Source: Xanthobacteraceae bacterium
Lineage (GTDB): Bacteria; Pseudomonadota; Alphaproteobacteria; Rhizobiales; Xanthobacteraceae
Direction: 5' to 3'
DNA length: 64,000 bases
NCBI GenBank assembly: GCA_022844485.1
Contig: JALHLQ010000001.1
Coordinates: 434,001-498,000 of the forward strand
The notes beneath the pieces are model-generated. The model searched no databases. It had not been told where the DNA came from and worked only from the letters and a program-made list of their open reading frames with translations. Below are positions 54,134-64,000 of the stretch, in pieces. Positions within the stretch are counted from its first letter, which is position 1. Every line of letters begins with the position of its first letter. Both the position numbers and the translations under genes were made by a program.

Positions 54134-55291
54134 ATGCCTGCCGACCCCGTCGCCATCGCCCGCGAACTCATCCGTTGTCGCTCCATAACGCCCGTCGAAG
54201 GCGGGGCACAGGCTTATCTGGAACGGGTTCTCAAGCCCGCCGGCTTCGAGGTGCATCGCGTGACCTTTGCAGAGCCCGGCGCTGACCCGGTCGAGAATAT
54301 GTACGCGCGAATCGGAACTGGCGCGCCGCATCTCATGTTCGCTGGCCACACCGATGTCGTGCCGCCCGGCGACGAACGCGCCTGGTCGCATCCGCCCTTT
54401 TCCGGCGAAATCGCGGATGGAAAGCTGTACGGGCGGGGCGCCGTCGACATGAAGGGGGAAATCGCTTGCTTTGTCGCCGCGGCGCTCGACTATCTTGCCG
54501 CACATGGTGCGCCCAAGGGCTCGATCTCGCTCCTGATCACCGGGGATGAAGAAAGCGTCGCCGTCAACGGCACGGTGAAGCTGCTGAAATGGCTGGCTGA
54601 GCGCGGCGAGCGTTTCGATCACGCGATAGTCGGCGAGCCGAGCAACCCGCACGCGCTTGGCGAGATGATCAAGAACGGCCGCCGTGGTTCGCTCAATGGC
54701 ACCCTGATCGTACAAGGCACGCAGGGTCACGTCGCCTACCCGCAGATTGCCGACAACCCGATCCGCGGCCTGATCAAGCTGGTGAGCGCGATCATGGCAT
54801 CGCCGCTCGACCAGGGAAGCGAGTACTTCCAGCCTTCCAATTTGGAGTTCACGTCGATCGACGTCGGAAACAAGACCGACAATCTGATCCCGGCCGAAGC
54901 GCGCGCGCGCTTCAATATCCGCTTCAACGATCACCATAGCCTGGCGTCCCTGAGGGCCTTGATCGAGCGGCGCTGCGCGGAAGCGGCAAGCGGCGGCATC
55001 CGTTTCCGGCTTGTCTTCGACTCCTCGAATGCGAGCGCTTTCTTGACCATGCCCGGCCCGTTCACCGGCCTCGTTGCGGATGCGGTCGCCGAGATTGCGG
55101 GGCGCAAGCCGGAGCTTTCGACTGCGGGCGGAACGTCCGATGCGCGCTTTATCAAGGATTACTGCCCGGTGGTCGAGTTCGGGCTGGTGAACGCAACCTC
55201 GCACAAGGTCGACGAACACGTTCCGATATCCGACCTCGTTACGCTGACGGCGATCTATCGCCGGATCCTCGATCGTTATTTTTCTCAGTAG
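54134..55291 (+). CDS. dapE: Succinyl-diaminopimelate desuccinylase
   Basis: The 385-residue M20 metalloenzyme removes succinate to yield LL-diaminopimelate. Metal-binding motifs are [28 protein letters not shown] and the glutamate pair in [12 protein letters not shown]; the C-terminal [19 protein letters not shown] is typical. The ATG at 54134 is preferred to a TTG three bases earlier. Its end overlaps truA on the opposite strand by 7 bases. Confidence 0.95.
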   Translation: MPADPVAIARELIRCRSITPVEGGAQAYLERVLKPAGFEVHRVTFAEPGADPVENMYARIGTGAPHLMFAGHTDVVPPGDERAWSHPPFSGEIADGKLYGRGAVDMKGEIACFVAAALDYLAAHGAPKGSISLLITGDEESVAVNGTVKLLKWLAERGERFDHAIVGEPSNPHALGEMIKNGRRGSLNGTLIVQGTQGHVAYPQIADNPIRGLIKLVSAIMASPLDQGSEYFQPSNLEFTSIDVGNKTDNLIPAEARARFNIRFNDHHSLASLRALIERRCAEAASGGIRFRLVFDSSNASAFLTMPGPFTGLVADAVAEIAGRKPELSTAGGTSDARFIKDYCPVVEFGLVNATSHKVDEHVPISDLVTLTAIYRRILDRYFSQ

Positions 55292-56022
55292 TCCACCGCG
55301 ACCAGATAGAGGCCTTCGGGCGGGGCGACCGGCCCGCATGCGGGGCGCGAGCGCGCTTTGAGCGCATCCGCCATGTCGCCGATGGACCACTTGCCGTCGC
55401 CGACAAGAACAAGCGAGCCGACCATCGAGCGGACCTGGTGATGAAGGAACGACCGCGCTGACGCGTGAATGCGCACTTCCTCGCCGGACCGCTCGACGTC
55501 CAGCCGATCGAGGGTCTTGACCGGCGATTTGGCCTGGCATTCGGCGGCCCGGAACGTCGTGAAATCGTGCTGTCCGAGCAGCGCCTGCGCGGCCTCATGC
55601 ATGGCCGGCACATCGAGCGTGCGGGGAACGCGCCAGGCGCGCCCGCGATCGAGCGTCAGATCGGCGCGTCGATTGACGATACGGTAGCAGTAGTGCCGCC
55701 GTTTCGCTGAAAAGCGGGCATCGAAGCCCTCGTCCGCCTTCTCGGCCATGACGGCCGCGATGGGATGCGGCCGAAGCTGCGCGTTCAGCGCATCGCGAAG
55801 GCGGTCCGCCCGCCAGTCACACCCAAGGTCCAGATGTGCGACCTGGCCCAGGGCGTGGACGCCGGCGTCGGTACGGCCCGCGCCGGATACCGTTCTGTCT
55901 TCGCCGCTAAAGGCTTTGACAGCCCCCTCCAGCACCGCCTGAACGGATAAGCCGCCGGCTTGGACTTGCCAGCCGACGAAGGGTGTGCCGTCATATTCCA
56001 GGACGAGCTTGTAGCGGGGCAT
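55285..56022 (-). CDS. truA: tRNA pseudouridine(38-40) synthase
   Basis: The 245-residue enzyme modifies uridines 38-40 in the tRNA anticodon arm. The catalytic aspartate is in [20 protein letters not shown]; the N-terminus [16 protein letters not shown] and the [21 protein letters not shown] segment are conserved. The ATG at 56022 gives the standard N-terminus. Confidence 0.96.
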   Translation of the reverse strand: MPRYKLVLEYDGTPFVGWQVQAGGLSVQAVLEGAVKAFSGEDRTVSGAGRTDAGVHALGQVAHLDLGCDWRADRLRDALNAQLRPHPIAAVMAEKADEGFDARFSAKRRHYCYRIVNRRADLTLDRGRAWRVPRTLDVPAMHEAAQALLGQHDFTTFRAAECQAKSPVKTLDRLDVERSGEEVRIHASARSFLHHQVRSMVGSLVLVGDGKWSIGDMADALKARSRPACGPVAPPEGLYLVAVDY

Positions 56023-56087
56023 TCCTTGATAAGCCTCAAAGGCCGCTCGGGGACGGAGGGCTAGCATACAGGACGTTTGGAGCCGCC

Positions 56088-56600
56088 ATGAAACGTTCGT
56101 TCAAAGACCTGATCATCCGATTGCTTGACTCGCACCGCATCATGACCATCGCCACCAACCGTCCCGACGGCTGGCCTCAGGCGACGGTCGTCGGCTACAT
56201 GAACGACGGGCTCGTGATCTACTTTTTCGCCGAACGCGCAGGGCAGAAGGTGCAAAACATCAGCCGCGACGAGCGTGTTTCCATCGCGCTGGGGAAGGAC
56301 ACGCCGAAGCCGCTGGATATCAAAGGTCTCTCCCTGGCCGCCACGGCTCTCGTGGTGGACGACGCCTCTGAGGTCGATCATGCCTTCCAGCTGCAGTTGA
56401 AGCGGTTTCCTGAATACCGCGTGCTGCCAAAGCCCAATCCGCGAGAAATCGCCATGGTTCGCGTCACCCCGCAGCTTGTCTCGATCATCGATTACGAAAA
56501 GGGCTTCGGCCATTCCGACCTTGTCCGCGTGTCCGAGAGCGATCTCGAAGAGTTCGTCGAAAGCCGCCGCCACCATTGGGCGGGCCAGCCGGTCAGCTAA
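56088..56600 (+). CDS. Pyridoxamine 5'-phosphate oxidase family protein
   Basis: The 170-residue protein has a split-barrel FMN-binding pattern ([41 protein letters not shown]). It is not PdxH, which is longer and has different ends. The family includes F420- and flavin-linked reductases and general stress proteins. Its 3' end overlaps fmt on the other strand by 8 bases. The specific role is unknown. Confidence 0.85.
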   Translation: MKRSFKDLIIRLLDSHRIMTIATNRPDGWPQATVVGYMNDGLVIYFFAERAGQKVQNISRDERVSIALGKDTPKPLDIKGLSLAATALVVDDASEVDHAFQLQLKRFPEYRVLPKPNPREIAMVRVTPQLVSIIDYEKGFGHSDLVRVSESDLEEFVESRRHHWAGQPVS

Positions 56601-57513
56601 GCGTCGTCCCGGCGGGGACTGGCGTCCCACGCAAGAACTCCTCCGTCTTCATGGGCGAGCGCCCGGCCCGCTGCAGCTCGAGAATACGCACCGCGCCGTC
56701 TCCGCAGGCAATCGTGAGCTCGGCGTCGAGAACGGTCCCCGGCCGGCCCGAGCCTTCGCCGCGCGTCGTGCGCAAGACCTTGGCGCGGCCGTCCCCGATT
56801 TCGCACCACGCCCCCGGAACGGGCGAGAGCCCGCGGCAATGATCGTGAACGGCTTTCCAGGATCGCGACCAGTCGATGCGGGTTTCCGCCTTTCCGATTT
56901 TTGGCGCGTAAGTGGCGCCAAATTCGGGTTGCGGCGTGAATAGCAGCGCCCCTCGCTCCAACGCGCCGAGCGCCCGCGCCATGAGATCCGCGCCCAGTCT
57001 CGAGAGGACATCGTGCAACTCGCCGGCCGTCATGTCGGGCCCGATCGCAACCCGCTCGGCCATCGCGATCGGTCCGGTGTCGAGGCCCTCGTCCATCTTC
57101 ATCACCATGACGCCGGTCTCGGCGTCGCCGGCCATGATCGAGCGGTTGATTGGGGCGGCGCCGCGCCAGCGCGGCAACAGCGAGGCATGCAGGTTGAGGC
57201 AGCCGAGCGGCGCCGCCTCGAGGACCGCTTTCGGCAGGATCAGTCCATAGGCCACGACGATGGCGGCATCGGCCTGATGCGCCCGAAAGGCGGCCAGCGC
57301 ATCCTCGCTGCGCAGCGTCGTCGGCGTGAGCACGAGCAGCCCGGACCGGCGCGCCTCGCGCGCGATCGGCGTCTCCTGCAAGGCCAGGCCGCGCCCGGCC
57401 GGCTTCGGCGCGCGGGTATAGACCGCCGCGATCTCATAGCCGCGCCCAACCAGTTCCAGAAAGGTCGGCGCCGCGAATTCGGGCGTGCCCATGAAAACAA
57501 GGCGCAGCGGCAT
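56593..57513 (-). CDS. fmt: Methionyl-tRNA formyltransferase
   Basis: The 306-residue enzyme formylates initiator Met-tRNA with 10-formyl-THF. The N-terminal [19 protein letters not shown], the [20 protein letters not shown] active-site region and [10 protein letters not shown] match Fmt. Its start overlaps the def stop by one base, so formylation and deformylation enzymes are co-expressed. Confidence 0.96.
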   Translation of the reverse strand: MPLRLVFMGTPEFAAPTFLELVGRGYEIAAVYTRAPKPAGRGLALQETPIAREARRSGLLVLTPTTLRSEDALAAFRAHQADAAIVVAYGLILPKAVLEAAPLGCLNLHASLLPRWRGAAPINRSIMAGDAETGVMVMKMDEGLDTGPIAMAERVAIGPDMTAGELHDVLSRLGADLMARALGALERGALLFTPQPEFGATYAPKIGKAETRIDWSRSWKAVHDHCRGLSPVPGAWCEIGDGRAKVLRTTRGEGSGRPGTVLDAELTIACGDGAVRILELQRAGRSPMKTEEFLRGTPVPAGTTLS

Positions 57514-58028
57514 CAGTCGTCTGCCCGCTTGGCCGCTTTCGTGAATTTTTTGATCACGCGGTCCCGCTTGAGCTTGGAGAGGTGGTCAATGAACAGCACG
57601 CCGTTGAGATGGTCGATCTCATGCTGGACGCAGGTGGCGTGGAGCCCGCTCGCATCGATCTCCTGCTCTTTCCCGTCGCGGTCGAGGTAGCGCACCTTGA
57701 CCCGCGCAGGCCGTTCCACTTCTTCGTAATATTCAGGAATCGACAAGCAGCCCTCTTCATAGGCCGCTTTCTCCTCCGACGCCCAGAGAATGGCAGGGTT
57801 GATCAGGACCTGCGGCTGCTTTTCTTCGTCTTTCTTCGCGAGATCCATGATCACGATCCGCTTTGGCGCCCCCACCTGGATCGCCGCCAGGCCGATTCCA
57901 GGCGCCTCGTACATGACTTCAAACATCTCCTCGATCAGTCGGCGCACCTCCGCGTCAACCGTTTTGACCGGTTCCGAGACGAGCCGCAGCCGTTTGTCGG
58001 GAATGATAAGAATCTCACGCCGAGCCAT
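57513..58028 (-). CDS. def: Peptide deformylase
   Basis: The 171-residue metalloenzyme removes the N-formyl group from nascent proteins. All three motifs are present: [21 protein letters not shown] and [14 protein letters not shown] (metal-binding Cys, His, His with catalytic Glu). It leads the def-fmt operon. Confidence 0.97.
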   Translation of the reverse strand: MARREILIIPDKRLRLVSEPVKTVDAEVRRLIEEMFEVMYEAPGIGLAAIQVGAPKRIVIMDLAKKDEEKQPQVLINPAILWASEEKAAYEEGCLSIPEYYEEVERPARVKVRYLDRDGKEQEIDASGLHATCVQHEIDHLNGVLFIDHLSKLKRDRVIKKFTKAAKRADD

Positions 58029-58113
58029 GCGCGCGATGTAGGAGGAAGCAACCCGGGGGTCAATCCGTTCGCTCTTCGTTCCAGGGGCGGCGCGAATCGG
58101 TTAGGAGAGGGGG

Positions 58114-59307
58114 ATGTCGAACACTGTCCTGAGCATTGGCCCGTTCGCGTTGACTGGGCCAGAGGCCCTTTCCGCGCTTGCGGCCATGATCGCCGCGGCG
58201 CTTGTTGCGCTGGCGGTGCTCACTTTGCGCTCGTCGCGCGCGCGTAGCACGGAAGCCGAAATGCAGGCCATGCGCGCCGAGGAGATTGAGGAGCGCATGG
58301 GTGAACTCGCCCGCATGCAGGCCGAGATGACTGGGCGGCTTCAAGCGGTCGGCGAGACGCTGACCGGACGGCAGGCCGAACTGACACGCGTCATGGCTGA
58401 ACGCCTCGATGCCGTGAGCCAGCGCGTTGGCCAGTCGATGGATACGACGGCGCACCGCACGGCGGAGAGCTTGCGTGTCCTCCATGAGCGGCTGGCGGTC
58501 ATCGACAGCGCGCAGAAAAACATCACCGATCTTTCCACCCAGGTGACGTCGCTGCGGGATGTCCTCAGCAACAAGCAGTCGCGCGGCGCTTTTGGACAGG
58601 CCCGCATGGAAGCGATCGTCGCCGACGGACTCCCAAAAGGTTCGTTCGCGTTCCAGCACACGCTGTCCAACAGCAAACGCCCCGATTGCGTGATCTTCCT
58701 TCCGAGCGATCCGCGCCCTCTGGTCATCGACGCCAAGTTTCCCCTGGAGGCCTTCACGGCCCTGCGCGACGCGACCAATGATGAGGGGCGAAAACTGGCG
58801 GCGCAACGCCTGCGACAGGATGTGCAGCGCCACGTAAACGACATCTCCGAGCGCTACCTCATTCCCGGCGAGACGCAGGAACTCGCCTTGATGTTTGTGC
58901 CCTCGGAGTCCGTATACGCCGAACTGCATGACGGGTTCGACGATTTGATTCAGAAGGCTTATCGCGCTCAGGTGGTGCTGGTCTCGCCGTCGCTGTTGAT
59001 GCTTGCGATCCAGGTGATGCAGCAAATCCAGAAGGATGCGCGCATGCGCGAGGCCGCGCACGTGATCCGCACCGAGGTGGGACATCTCATCGACGATGTC
59101 GGACGTTTGCGCGAGCGCGTGCTCAAGTTGCAGCAGCATTTCGGACAGGTGACCGAGGATGTCGCTCAGGTGCTGATCTCAGCCGATAAGATCACGAAGC
59201 GGGGCGGCCGCATCGAATCGCTGGAATTCGAGGGTGACGAATCCGCCCGCGAGGCCCGCATGGTGATCCCCGGACCCATTACGCGAACAGTGGCTGCGGC
59301 CGAGTGA
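58114..59307 (+). CDS. rmuC: DNA recombination protein RmuC
   Basis: The 397-residue protein has an N-terminal membrane helix (ALSALAAMIAAALVALAVLTL), a long coiled coil (about 40-150), and the RmuC nuclease-like domain (RPDCVIFLPSDPRPLVIDAKFP, LALMFVPSESVYAEL, LVSPSLLMLAIQVMQQI). RmuC limits inversions at short repeats in E. coli. Confidence 0.94.
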   Translation: MSNTVLSIGPFALTGPEALSALAAMIAAALVALAVLTLRSSRARSTEAEMQAMRAEEIEERMGELARMQAEMTGRLQAVGETLTGRQAELTRVMAERLDAVSQRVGQSMDTTAHRTAESLRVLHERLAVIDSAQKNITDLSTQVTSLRDVLSNKQSRGAFGQARMEAIVADGLPKGSFAFQHTLSNSKRPDCVIFLPSDPRPLVIDAKFPLEAFTALRDATNDEGRKLAAQRLRQDVQRHVNDISERYLIPGETQELALMFVPSESVYAELHDGFDDLIQKAYRAQVVLVSPSLLMLAIQVMQQIQKDARMREAAHVIRTEVGHLIDDVGRLRERVLKLQQHFGQVTEDVAQVLISADKITKRGGRIESLEFEGDESAREARMVIPGPITRTVAAAE

Positions 59308-59392
59308 TAAGGGTTTCCCTGAACGAAGAGCTCTGATAGGCAGCCCGCGGCCCGTCAAGATCATGGGACCACCGGTACTAACCAGGCACCGA

Positions 59393-60784
59393 ATGACCGC
59401 CGCACCCTCTGTCGATTCCACGACGCCTCAGCGCGCCCGGCTTGGCGATAGCCTCGCGGTCTATCTGCAGCCTCGCGTGCTGATCGTGACCTTCCTTGGA
59501 TTTGCATCCGGCCTGCCGCTCGCGCTGTCCGGCTCGACACTTCTCGTTTGGATGCGCGAGTCCAACGTGGACCTCGGCACGATCGGCCTGTTCGCCTTGG
59601 TCGGCACGCCCTACACGCTGAAGTTCCTCTGGGCCCCGGTCGTCGATGCGCTTGATGTGCCGGTCTTCTCGCGCTGGTTCGGCCGCAGGCGCGGCTGGCT
59701 TCTCTTTTCTCAAGTCCTCCTTGCTTGCACGATTGTCTTTCTCGGTCTGCTTGATCCGGCGAGCGCACCCTTCATGGTCGCGCTTGGCGCGTTGCTGGTG
59801 GCCGCCGCCTCGGCAACTCAGGACATCGTCATCGATGCTTTCCGGGTCGAGAGCCTGGACGAGCGTGAACAGGCGGCCGGCATGGCGTCCTATGTCGCCG
59901 CCTATCGTATCGGCATGCTCGCCTCGACTGCCGGCGCGCTGTTTCTCGTCACCTATTTCGAGCAAAGCGCCGGTTTCGGCAAACACGCTGCATGGACGGC
60001 CGGCTACATCGCGATGGCCTTTCTCGTGTTGGTGGGCATGGTCGCCACGCTGATCGCAACTGAACCCGCCGCCGCTGCGCGGGCGAAACAGGAAGAGGCT
60101 GAGCATGCGGCCCGGATGAATCCGCTCGCGCGTGTCATCAAGGCGGCGATGGGCGCGTTCTCGGATTTTCTGACCCGCGACGCCGCTGTCGTGATCCTCG
60201 CTTTCGTCGTTCTCTACAAGTTCTGCGACGCTTTTGCCGGCACGATGACCGCGCCTTTCGTCATCGATCTCGGCTTCACGCGCAACGACTATGCGGCGAT
60301 CGTCAAAGGCGTCGGGCTTGCTGCGACGCTGATCGGCGGCTTTGCCGGCGGCGCTGTCGCACGCGCCTATCCGCTCGCGACCAGCCTCTGGATCGGCGCG
60401 ATCCTGCAGATGTTTTCCAATCTCGTCTTTTGTTGGCAAGCGGTCGTGGGCGTGAACCATTGGGCCCTGACCGCGACCATCATCGCCGAGAATTTTACGG
60501 GCGCGATCGGTACGGTGATTTTCGTCGCCTATCTGTCGGCGCTCTGCAAAAGCCCGCTTCACACCGCGACGCAATTTGCGCTGCTCACGGCGCTTGCCGC
60601 CGTGGGGCGAACCTATCTCTCGGCCCCGGCTGGCTTTGTCGCGGAGGCAACCGGCTGGCCGTTTTTCTTCATCTTGAGCGCCCTGGTCGCGCTGCCGAGC
60701 CTGGCCTTGCTTGCGTGGCTTCAAAGCCGCGGACACTTCGAGCGGCTGTCGAAAAAGCCTGCCCTCGCGGCCAACGACGCCTAG
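59393..60784 (+). CDS. ampG: AmpG-like MFS muropeptide permease
   Basis: The 463-residue protein has about 12 membrane helices and the AmpG signatures GFASGLPLALSGSTLLVWMR, GLFALVGTPYTLKFLWAPVVD, and ATQDIVIDAFRVE in the fourth or fifth helix. AmpG imports anhydro-muropeptides for cell wall recycling. The ATG at 59393 is preferred to one 30 bases upstream, because the family N-terminus begins close to it. Confidence 0.88.
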   Translation: MTAAPSVDSTTPQRARLGDSLAVYLQPRVLIVTFLGFASGLPLALSGSTLLVWMRESNVDLGTIGLFALVGTPYTLKFLWAPVVDALDVPVFSRWFGRRRGWLLFSQVLLACTIVFLGLLDPASAPFMVALGALLVAAASATQDIVIDAFRVESLDEREQAAGMASYVAAYRIGMLASTAGALFLVTYFEQSAGFGKHAAWTAGYIAMAFLVLVGMVATLIATEPAAAARAKQEEAEHAARMNPLARVIKAAMGAFSDFLTRDAAVVILAFVVLYKFCDAFAGTMTAPFVIDLGFTRNDYAAIVKGVGLAATLIGGFAGGAVARAYPLATSLWIGAILQMFSNLVFCWQAVVGVNHWALTATIIAENFTGAIGTVIFVAYLSALCKSPLHTATQFALLTALAAVGRTYLSAPAGFVAEATGWPFFFILSALVALPSLALLAWLQSRGHFERLSKKPALAANDA

Positions 60785-60786
60785 CA

Positions 60787-60829
60787 GCATTTTCCGGCCA
60801 AGCGGCACCGGTTGGCCGACAGAAAATGC
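60787..60829. repeat. Large imperfect palindrome between ampG and recR
   Basis: GCATTTTC-CGGCCAA (60787-60801) pairs with TTGGCCG-ACA-GAAAATGC (60812-60829), leaving a 3-base bulge and the loop GCGGCACCGG. It resembles intergenic palindromes common in rhizobial genomes. It sits between two convergent genes and could terminate both, though it lacks a clear T-run. Confidence 0.65.
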
Positions 60830-60854
60830 GACAGGCTCTGGTTGCGCGCGCGGC

Positions 60855-61457
60855 CTAGAACGGCGTGCGCTGCCGGATCGCCGCGGACAAAGTCCCCTCG
60901 TCGAGATAATCGAGCTCGCCGCCGACCGGTACGCCATGGGCGAGCCGCGTGACGCTCACCTTCGCATTGTGCAGGAGGTCCGTGATGTAATGCGCGGTTG
61001 TCTGTCCATCGACGGTCGCGTTGAGGGCCAGTATGATTTCCCTGACAGCCGGCTCATGAGCGCGCGTCACCACGGCATCGATGGTCAGGTCCTGTGGGCC
61101 GATCCCGTCAAGCGGCGACAGCGTTCCGCCCAAAACGTGATAACGCGCATTGATGGCGCCCGCGCGCTCGAGCGCCCAGAGATCCGCCACATCGGCCACG
61201 ACGACGATCACGGACGGGTCGCGTCTTGGATCCGTGCAGATCGTGCAGGGATCTTGCGTGTCGATATTCCCGCACACGCGACAGATCACGATCTTCGCGA
61301 GCGCGGTTTCGAGCGCGCTCGTCAATGGCGACATCAACTGCTCGCGCTTCTTGATCAGATGCAGCGCCGCGCGGCGCGCCGAGCGCGGGCCTAATCCCGG
61401 CAGGCGCGCCAGAAGCTGGATCAGTCGTTCGATTTCGGGTCCGGCGGTCGCGGGCAT
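60855..61457 (-). CDS. recR: Recombination mediator RecR
   Basis: The 200-residue protein has the helix-hairpin-helix [19 protein letters not shown], a C4 zinc finger ([19 protein letters not shown]) and a Toprim domain ([19 protein letters not shown]). With RecFO it loads RecA at gaps. It is the last gene of dnaX-ybaB-recR. The ATG at 61457 is chosen over an ATG 21 bases upstream. Confidence 0.96.
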   Translation of the reverse strand: MPATAGPEIERLIQLLARLPGLGPRSARRAALHLIKKREQLMSPLTSALETALAKIVICRVCGNIDTQDPCTICTDPRRDPSVIVVVADVADLWALERAGAINARYHVLGGTLSPLDGIGPQDLTIDAVVTRAHEPAVREIILALNATVDGQTTAHYITDLLHNAKVSVTRLAHGVPVGGELDYLDEGTLSAAIRQRTPF

Positions 61458-61507
61458 TGAATTTGGACAATGGAGCACATCGCTCCCCGAGAGGGGAAGG
61501 CAAAGGG

Positions 61508-61825
61508 TCAGAACAATTTCAGCCCCGGGGGAAGCGGCAGTCCGCCGGTCAGAGCTTGCATCTTCTCCTGCAGGAGCGCCTCCGCCTTGCGTCGCGCATC
61601 GGCATGAGCGGTGACGACGAGATCCTCGATAATTTCCTTGTCTTCGGGTTTGATGAGCGAATTGTCGATCTTGACGGATTTCAGCTCGCCTTTCGCCGTC
61701 AGCGTCACCGATACGAGCCCTGCGCCCGACGAGCCGTTGACCTCGATCTGATCGAGTTCGGCCTGCATCTCCTGCATCTTCTGCTGCAGCTGTGCGGCCT
61801 GCTTCATCATCTTCATGAGGTCCAT
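61508..61825 (-). CDS. YbaB/EbfC nucleoid-associated protein
   Basis: The 105-residue protein has the family pattern: [20 protein letters not shown] helix, [18 protein letters not shown] sheet, and a C-terminal helix ending [12 protein letters not shown]. YbaB binds DNA as a dimer. It lies between dnaX and recR, the normal order. Confidence 0.95.
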   Translation of the reverse strand: MDLMKMMKQAAQLQQKMQEMQAELDQIEVNGSSGAGLVSVTLTAKGELKSVKIDNSLIKPEDKEIIEDLVVTAHADARRKAEALLQEKMQALTGGLPLPPGLKLF

Positions 61826-61852
61826 GGCATCCTCGCCGCTCTCTTTGAGGGC

Positions 61853-63712
61853 CTAGAAATCGTCATCGACATCGTTGACGGCGCCGTGCTCTCCGAACGA
61901 TGGGCCGTCATCAAGCGTCGGCTCGCCATATCCATCGTCGCCGTCGGGGGCGCCGGGGGCCGTTGCGGGTTCCGCGCGCACGCGGACCGCGACAATCTCC
62001 GCTCCCGGAAAGCGGTTCATCAAGGCCTGCACGAGCGGGTCCCCCCGCACACCTTGCTCACGCGCAGCCTGCTCTGCCGCGCTTTGTTCCCGTATCGTGG
62101 GCGCGCCCGGCTCCCCGGAGACGACCACGAGCCAGCGCCGACTTGTCCACTCCGACAGCTTGCGCGTGAGATCGTTGACGAGGCCCGGCGCGGCCGCGGG
62201 CTCGAGCGCAATCTCAAGCCGGCCGTTCTCGATTTTCACCAGCCGCACGTCTCGCTCGAGTGCCGCTTTGAGCTTCAGCTCCCGCTTGTCCGCTGCGAGC
62301 GCAATCACGTCCTCGAACCGCTCGACGTGGAGGGGCGCTGGCGCGGTTTCAGCATTGGATCGCGGCACAGAGGGGCGAGGCGCGGCGTGCGCCAGCGGCG
62401 CCGGTTGCGCGGCAAGCGCGGCCCGCGGCGCGCCGCCCGGAGATCTGGACGCTTCCGCCTGCGGATGGCGCGTGACGGCGCTGTTTGCGCCTGGTGCGCC
62501 CCCGCCATTGGCTTGCGGGCGCGGCGGGGCGCCGTTGACACCTGTATCGAGGGACCGGATGACCTCGTCGGGCGTGGGCAAATCCGCCGCATAGGCGAGA
62601 CGGACGAGCACCATCTCCGCGGCCGCGATCGGTTTCGTTGCCGATTGCACCTCGGGGATACCCCTGAACAGCATCTGCCAGGTGCGTGAGAGCACGCGCA
62701 TCGACAAGGAGGCGGCCAGCGCCCGCCCGCGCGTACGTTCGGCTTCCGCAAGCGAGGGGTCGTCGGCCACCGAGGGCACGATCTTCACGCGCGTGACGAA
62801 ATTTGTGAACTCGGCCAGATCGGCCAATGTCACGGCCGGATCGGCGCCCGACTCGTATTGGTCGCGCAGTTCCTTCAGCGCCGCGGCGACGTCGCCGCGC
62901 ATGATCGCCTCGAACAGATCGATGACGCGCGCGCGGTCGGCGAGTCCGAGCATTTGTCGCACGTCCTCGGCCCGCACCCCGCCGGCGGCGTGAGCGATGG
63001 CCTGGTCGAGCAGCGAGAGCGAATCGCGCACTGAGCCTTCGGCGGCCCGCGCGATCATGGCGAGGGCCTCGGGCTCCGCCGCGATGCTTTCCTTGGCGCA
63101 AATCTGGTCGAGATGCTTGACGATCAGCCCCGCCTCGACGCGTCGCAAGTCGAAGCGCTGGCAGCGTGAAAGCACGGTCACCGGCACTTTGCGGATTTCG
63201 GTCGTGGCAAAGACAAATTTCACATGCGGCGGCGGCTCTTCCAATGTCTTGAGCAGCGCGTTGAAGCCCTGTGACGTCACCATGTGCACTTCGTCGAGAA
63301 TATAGACCTTGTAGCGCGCGCTGACGGGAGCATAGCGCACCGCTTCGTTGATCTGTCGAATATCGTCGACGCCATTATGCGAGGCCGCGTCCATTTCGAT
63401 GACGTCGACGTGGCGGCTGTCCATGATCGCCTGACAGTGCACGCCGAGTTGTGGCATGTGGACCGTCGGCGCGCCCGAGCCGTCCGGCATCTCGTAATTC
63501 AACGCGCGCGCGAGAATACGGGCGGTGGTTGTCTTGCCGACCCCGCGCACGCCGGTCAGGATCCAGGCTTGCGGCACGCGGTTCGTCTCGAAGGCATTGG
63601 AAATGGTGCGCACCATCGCGTCCTGACCGATCAGGTCGTCGAAGGTGGCGGGACGGTACTTGCGAGCGAGCACGCGGTAGGCGCTCGCCGCTGCCGTCGC
63701 TCCGAGCTCCAT
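61853..63712 (-). CDS. dnaX: DNA polymerase III subunits gamma/tau
   Basis: The 619-residue clamp-loader ATPase has Walker [15 protein letters not shown], Walker B/DEVH box [20 protein letters not shown], the sensor [20 protein letters not shown] and a long Pro/Ala-rich linker before the tau domain. At the zinc-module site (about residues 65-85) only one cysteine remains ([13 protein letters not shown]). I saw no slippery heptamer for frameshifting, so a separate gamma form is not predicted. Confidence 0.96.
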   Translation of the reverse strand: MELGATAAASAYRVLARKYRPATFDDLIGQDAMVRTISNAFETNRVPQAWILTGVRGVGKTTTARILARALNYEMPDGSGAPTVHMPQLGVHCQAIMDSRHVDVIEMDAASHNGVDDIRQINEAVRYAPVSARYKVYILDEVHMVTSQGFNALLKTLEEPPPHVKFVFATTEIRKVPVTVLSRCQRFDLRRVEAGLIVKHLDQICAKESIAAEPEALAMIARAAEGSVRDSLSLLDQAIAHAAGGVRAEDVRQMLGLADRARVIDLFEAIMRGDVAAALKELRDQYESGADPAVTLADLAEFTNFVTRVKIVPSVADDPSLAEAERTRGRALAASLSMRVLSRTWQMLFRGIPEVQSATKPIAAAEMVLVRLAYAADLPTPDEVIRSLDTGVNGAPPRPQANGGGAPGANSAVTRHPQAEASRSPGGAPRAALAAQPAPLAHAAPRPSVPRSNAETAPAPLHVERFEDVIALAADKRELKLKAALERDVRLVKIENGRLEIALEPAAAPGLVNDLTRKLSEWTSRRWLVVVSGEPGAPTIREQSAAEQAAREQGVRGDPLVQALMNRFPGAEIVAVRVRAEPATAPGAPDGDDGYGEPTLDDGPSFGEHGAVNDVDDDF

Positions 63713-63749
63713 GCTGTGTCCTCGGTCCCGAATGCGATGTCGTGCGGAA

Positions 63750-63848
63750 GTGGGAGGCTGACGAGCGACCCGAACCGGAGCTCGTTAGGGCTGCTTCCTT
63801 CCGGACCTGACCCGGTTGGCGAGTGGCTCGTCCACCGCCAACCTCCCG
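63750..63848 (-). ncRNA. ffs: Signal recognition particle RNA (4.5S type)
   Basis: The minus strand contains GGTCAGGTCCGGAAGGAAGC followed by AGCCCTAA, the invariant domain IV loop of small bacterial SRP RNA. The flanks form a long hairpin: GGGAGGTTGGC at the 5' end pairs with GCCTCCC at the 3' end. The length of about 99 bases is normal. The gene sits just upstream of dnaX, as in many alphaproteobacteria. The ends are approximate. Confidence 0.95.
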
Positions 63849-63853
63849 CCCGC

Positions 63854-63882
63854 TATATCGGCCGCCAAGGGGGAGAAAGCAA
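63854..63882 (-). promoter_or_regulatory. Candidate promoter of ffs
   Basis: On the minus strand TTGCTT (63882-63877) and GATATA (63859-63854) are 17 bases apart, which places the transcript start near the predicted SRP RNA 5' end at about 63847. Confidence 0.45.
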
Positions 63883-63929
63883 GGCGAACGGGGAAGTTAT
63901 CGACTGCTGGAGATGCTGGTAGAAAGGGT

Positions 63930-64000
63930 TTGGCTTCACCGGAGTATCCTTTGTCTCCACTGTTCGATCTCGGACCCAAGCCGCATCTTGGTTATGCCGC
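63930..64000 (+). CDS. Possible 5' end of a gene running off the window
   Basis: A frame that stays open to the window edge reads PLSPLFDLGPKPHLGYA. It has possible TTG starts at 63930 and 63951 (the latter with GGAG at 63941), and no ATG. Twenty-odd codons are too few to identify. It could also be chance. Confidence 0.25.
   Translation, partial: MASPEYPLSPLFDLGPKPHLGYA

Noticed and set aside
54074..55540. 488-codon frame on the minus strand opposite dapE
   Set aside because: The plus strand encodes a full DapE with metal ligands; the minus frame has no recognisable domain.
59378..60937. 519-codon frame on the minus strand opposite the AmpG-like gene
   Set aside because: Same reason: the complement of a hydrophobic multi-span protein gives a charged artefact.
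61853..63712. Programmed frameshift giving a short gamma form of DnaX
   Set aside because: I saw no A-rich slippery heptamer on the coding strand.

Overview
The window is one contiguous piece of a high-GC (about 60-65% by eye) alphaproteobacterial chromosome, most likely order Hyphomicrobiales (Rhizobiales), from a Bradyrhizobiaceae/Xanthobacteraceae-like lineage. The reasons are a Shemin-pathway hemA, FixL/FixJ/FixK oxygen control of a cbb3 oxidase operon, the murA-DUF2948-hisD-UPF0262-phosphatase-infA-maf gene order, DUF2865 and UPF0262 proteins, and short intergenic palindromes of rhizobial type. Coding density is high. I see no insertion sequence, prophage, CRISPR array or integrase.

Layout. 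1-5160: tail of ctaE, SURF1, thrC, an M16 peptidase, a GNAT acetyltransferase and a lipoprotein. 5250-9973: a tandem glycine riboswitch followed by gcvT-gcvH-gcvPA-gcvPB, with the P-protein split into two genes. 10145-12156: an exported coiled-coil protein, a chemoreceptor tail remnant and three small membrane proteins. 12277-23601: a sodium:solute symporter with its DUF4212 small subunit, a CrbR-like response regulator, a 1168-residue hybrid kinase with a symporter-like N-terminus (CrbS-like), a 916-residue exonuclease-CBS-DUF294 fusion and an aminotransferase. 23665-38713: the microaerobic block, with fixL, fixJ, a lone receiver, fixK, hemN (reverse), an AbrB-family protein, ccoNOQP, ccoGHIS and hemA (reverse). 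38916-47293: tRNA-Thr, murA, DUF2948, hisD, UPF0262, a phosphatase-like protein, infA, maf, an acyl-CoA ligase/SDR pair and yacG. 47295-50337: a DctPQM TRAP transporter. 50629-64000: DUF2865, an FAD oxidoreductase, a HAD nucleotidase, dapD, dapE, truA, a PPOX protein, fmt, def, rmuC, an AmpG-like permease, recR, ybaB, dnaX and the SRP RNA gene ffs.

How the parts work together. Heme-FixL should sense oxygen and phosphorylate FixJ, which should activate fixK. FixK-type boxes (TTGAT-N4-ATCAA) lie before fixK (two, one degenerate), between hemN and the AbrB gene, before ccoN and before hemA. The block therefore joins the oxygen sensor, the high-affinity oxidase, its copper/assembly proteins and two heme synthesis steps in one circuit. 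The second regulatory block (symporter, STAC-containing kinase, LuxR-type regulator, nucleotidyltransferase-like fusion) resembles the acetate-responsive CrbS/CrbR arrangement and is the least understood part of the window. The glycine riboswitch should turn on glycine cleavage when glycine accumulates.

Starts were often moved downstream of the longest open frame, using ribosome binding sites, operon overlaps and family N-termini. Functional names rest on recognised motifs and family resemblance read by eye; no database search was run.
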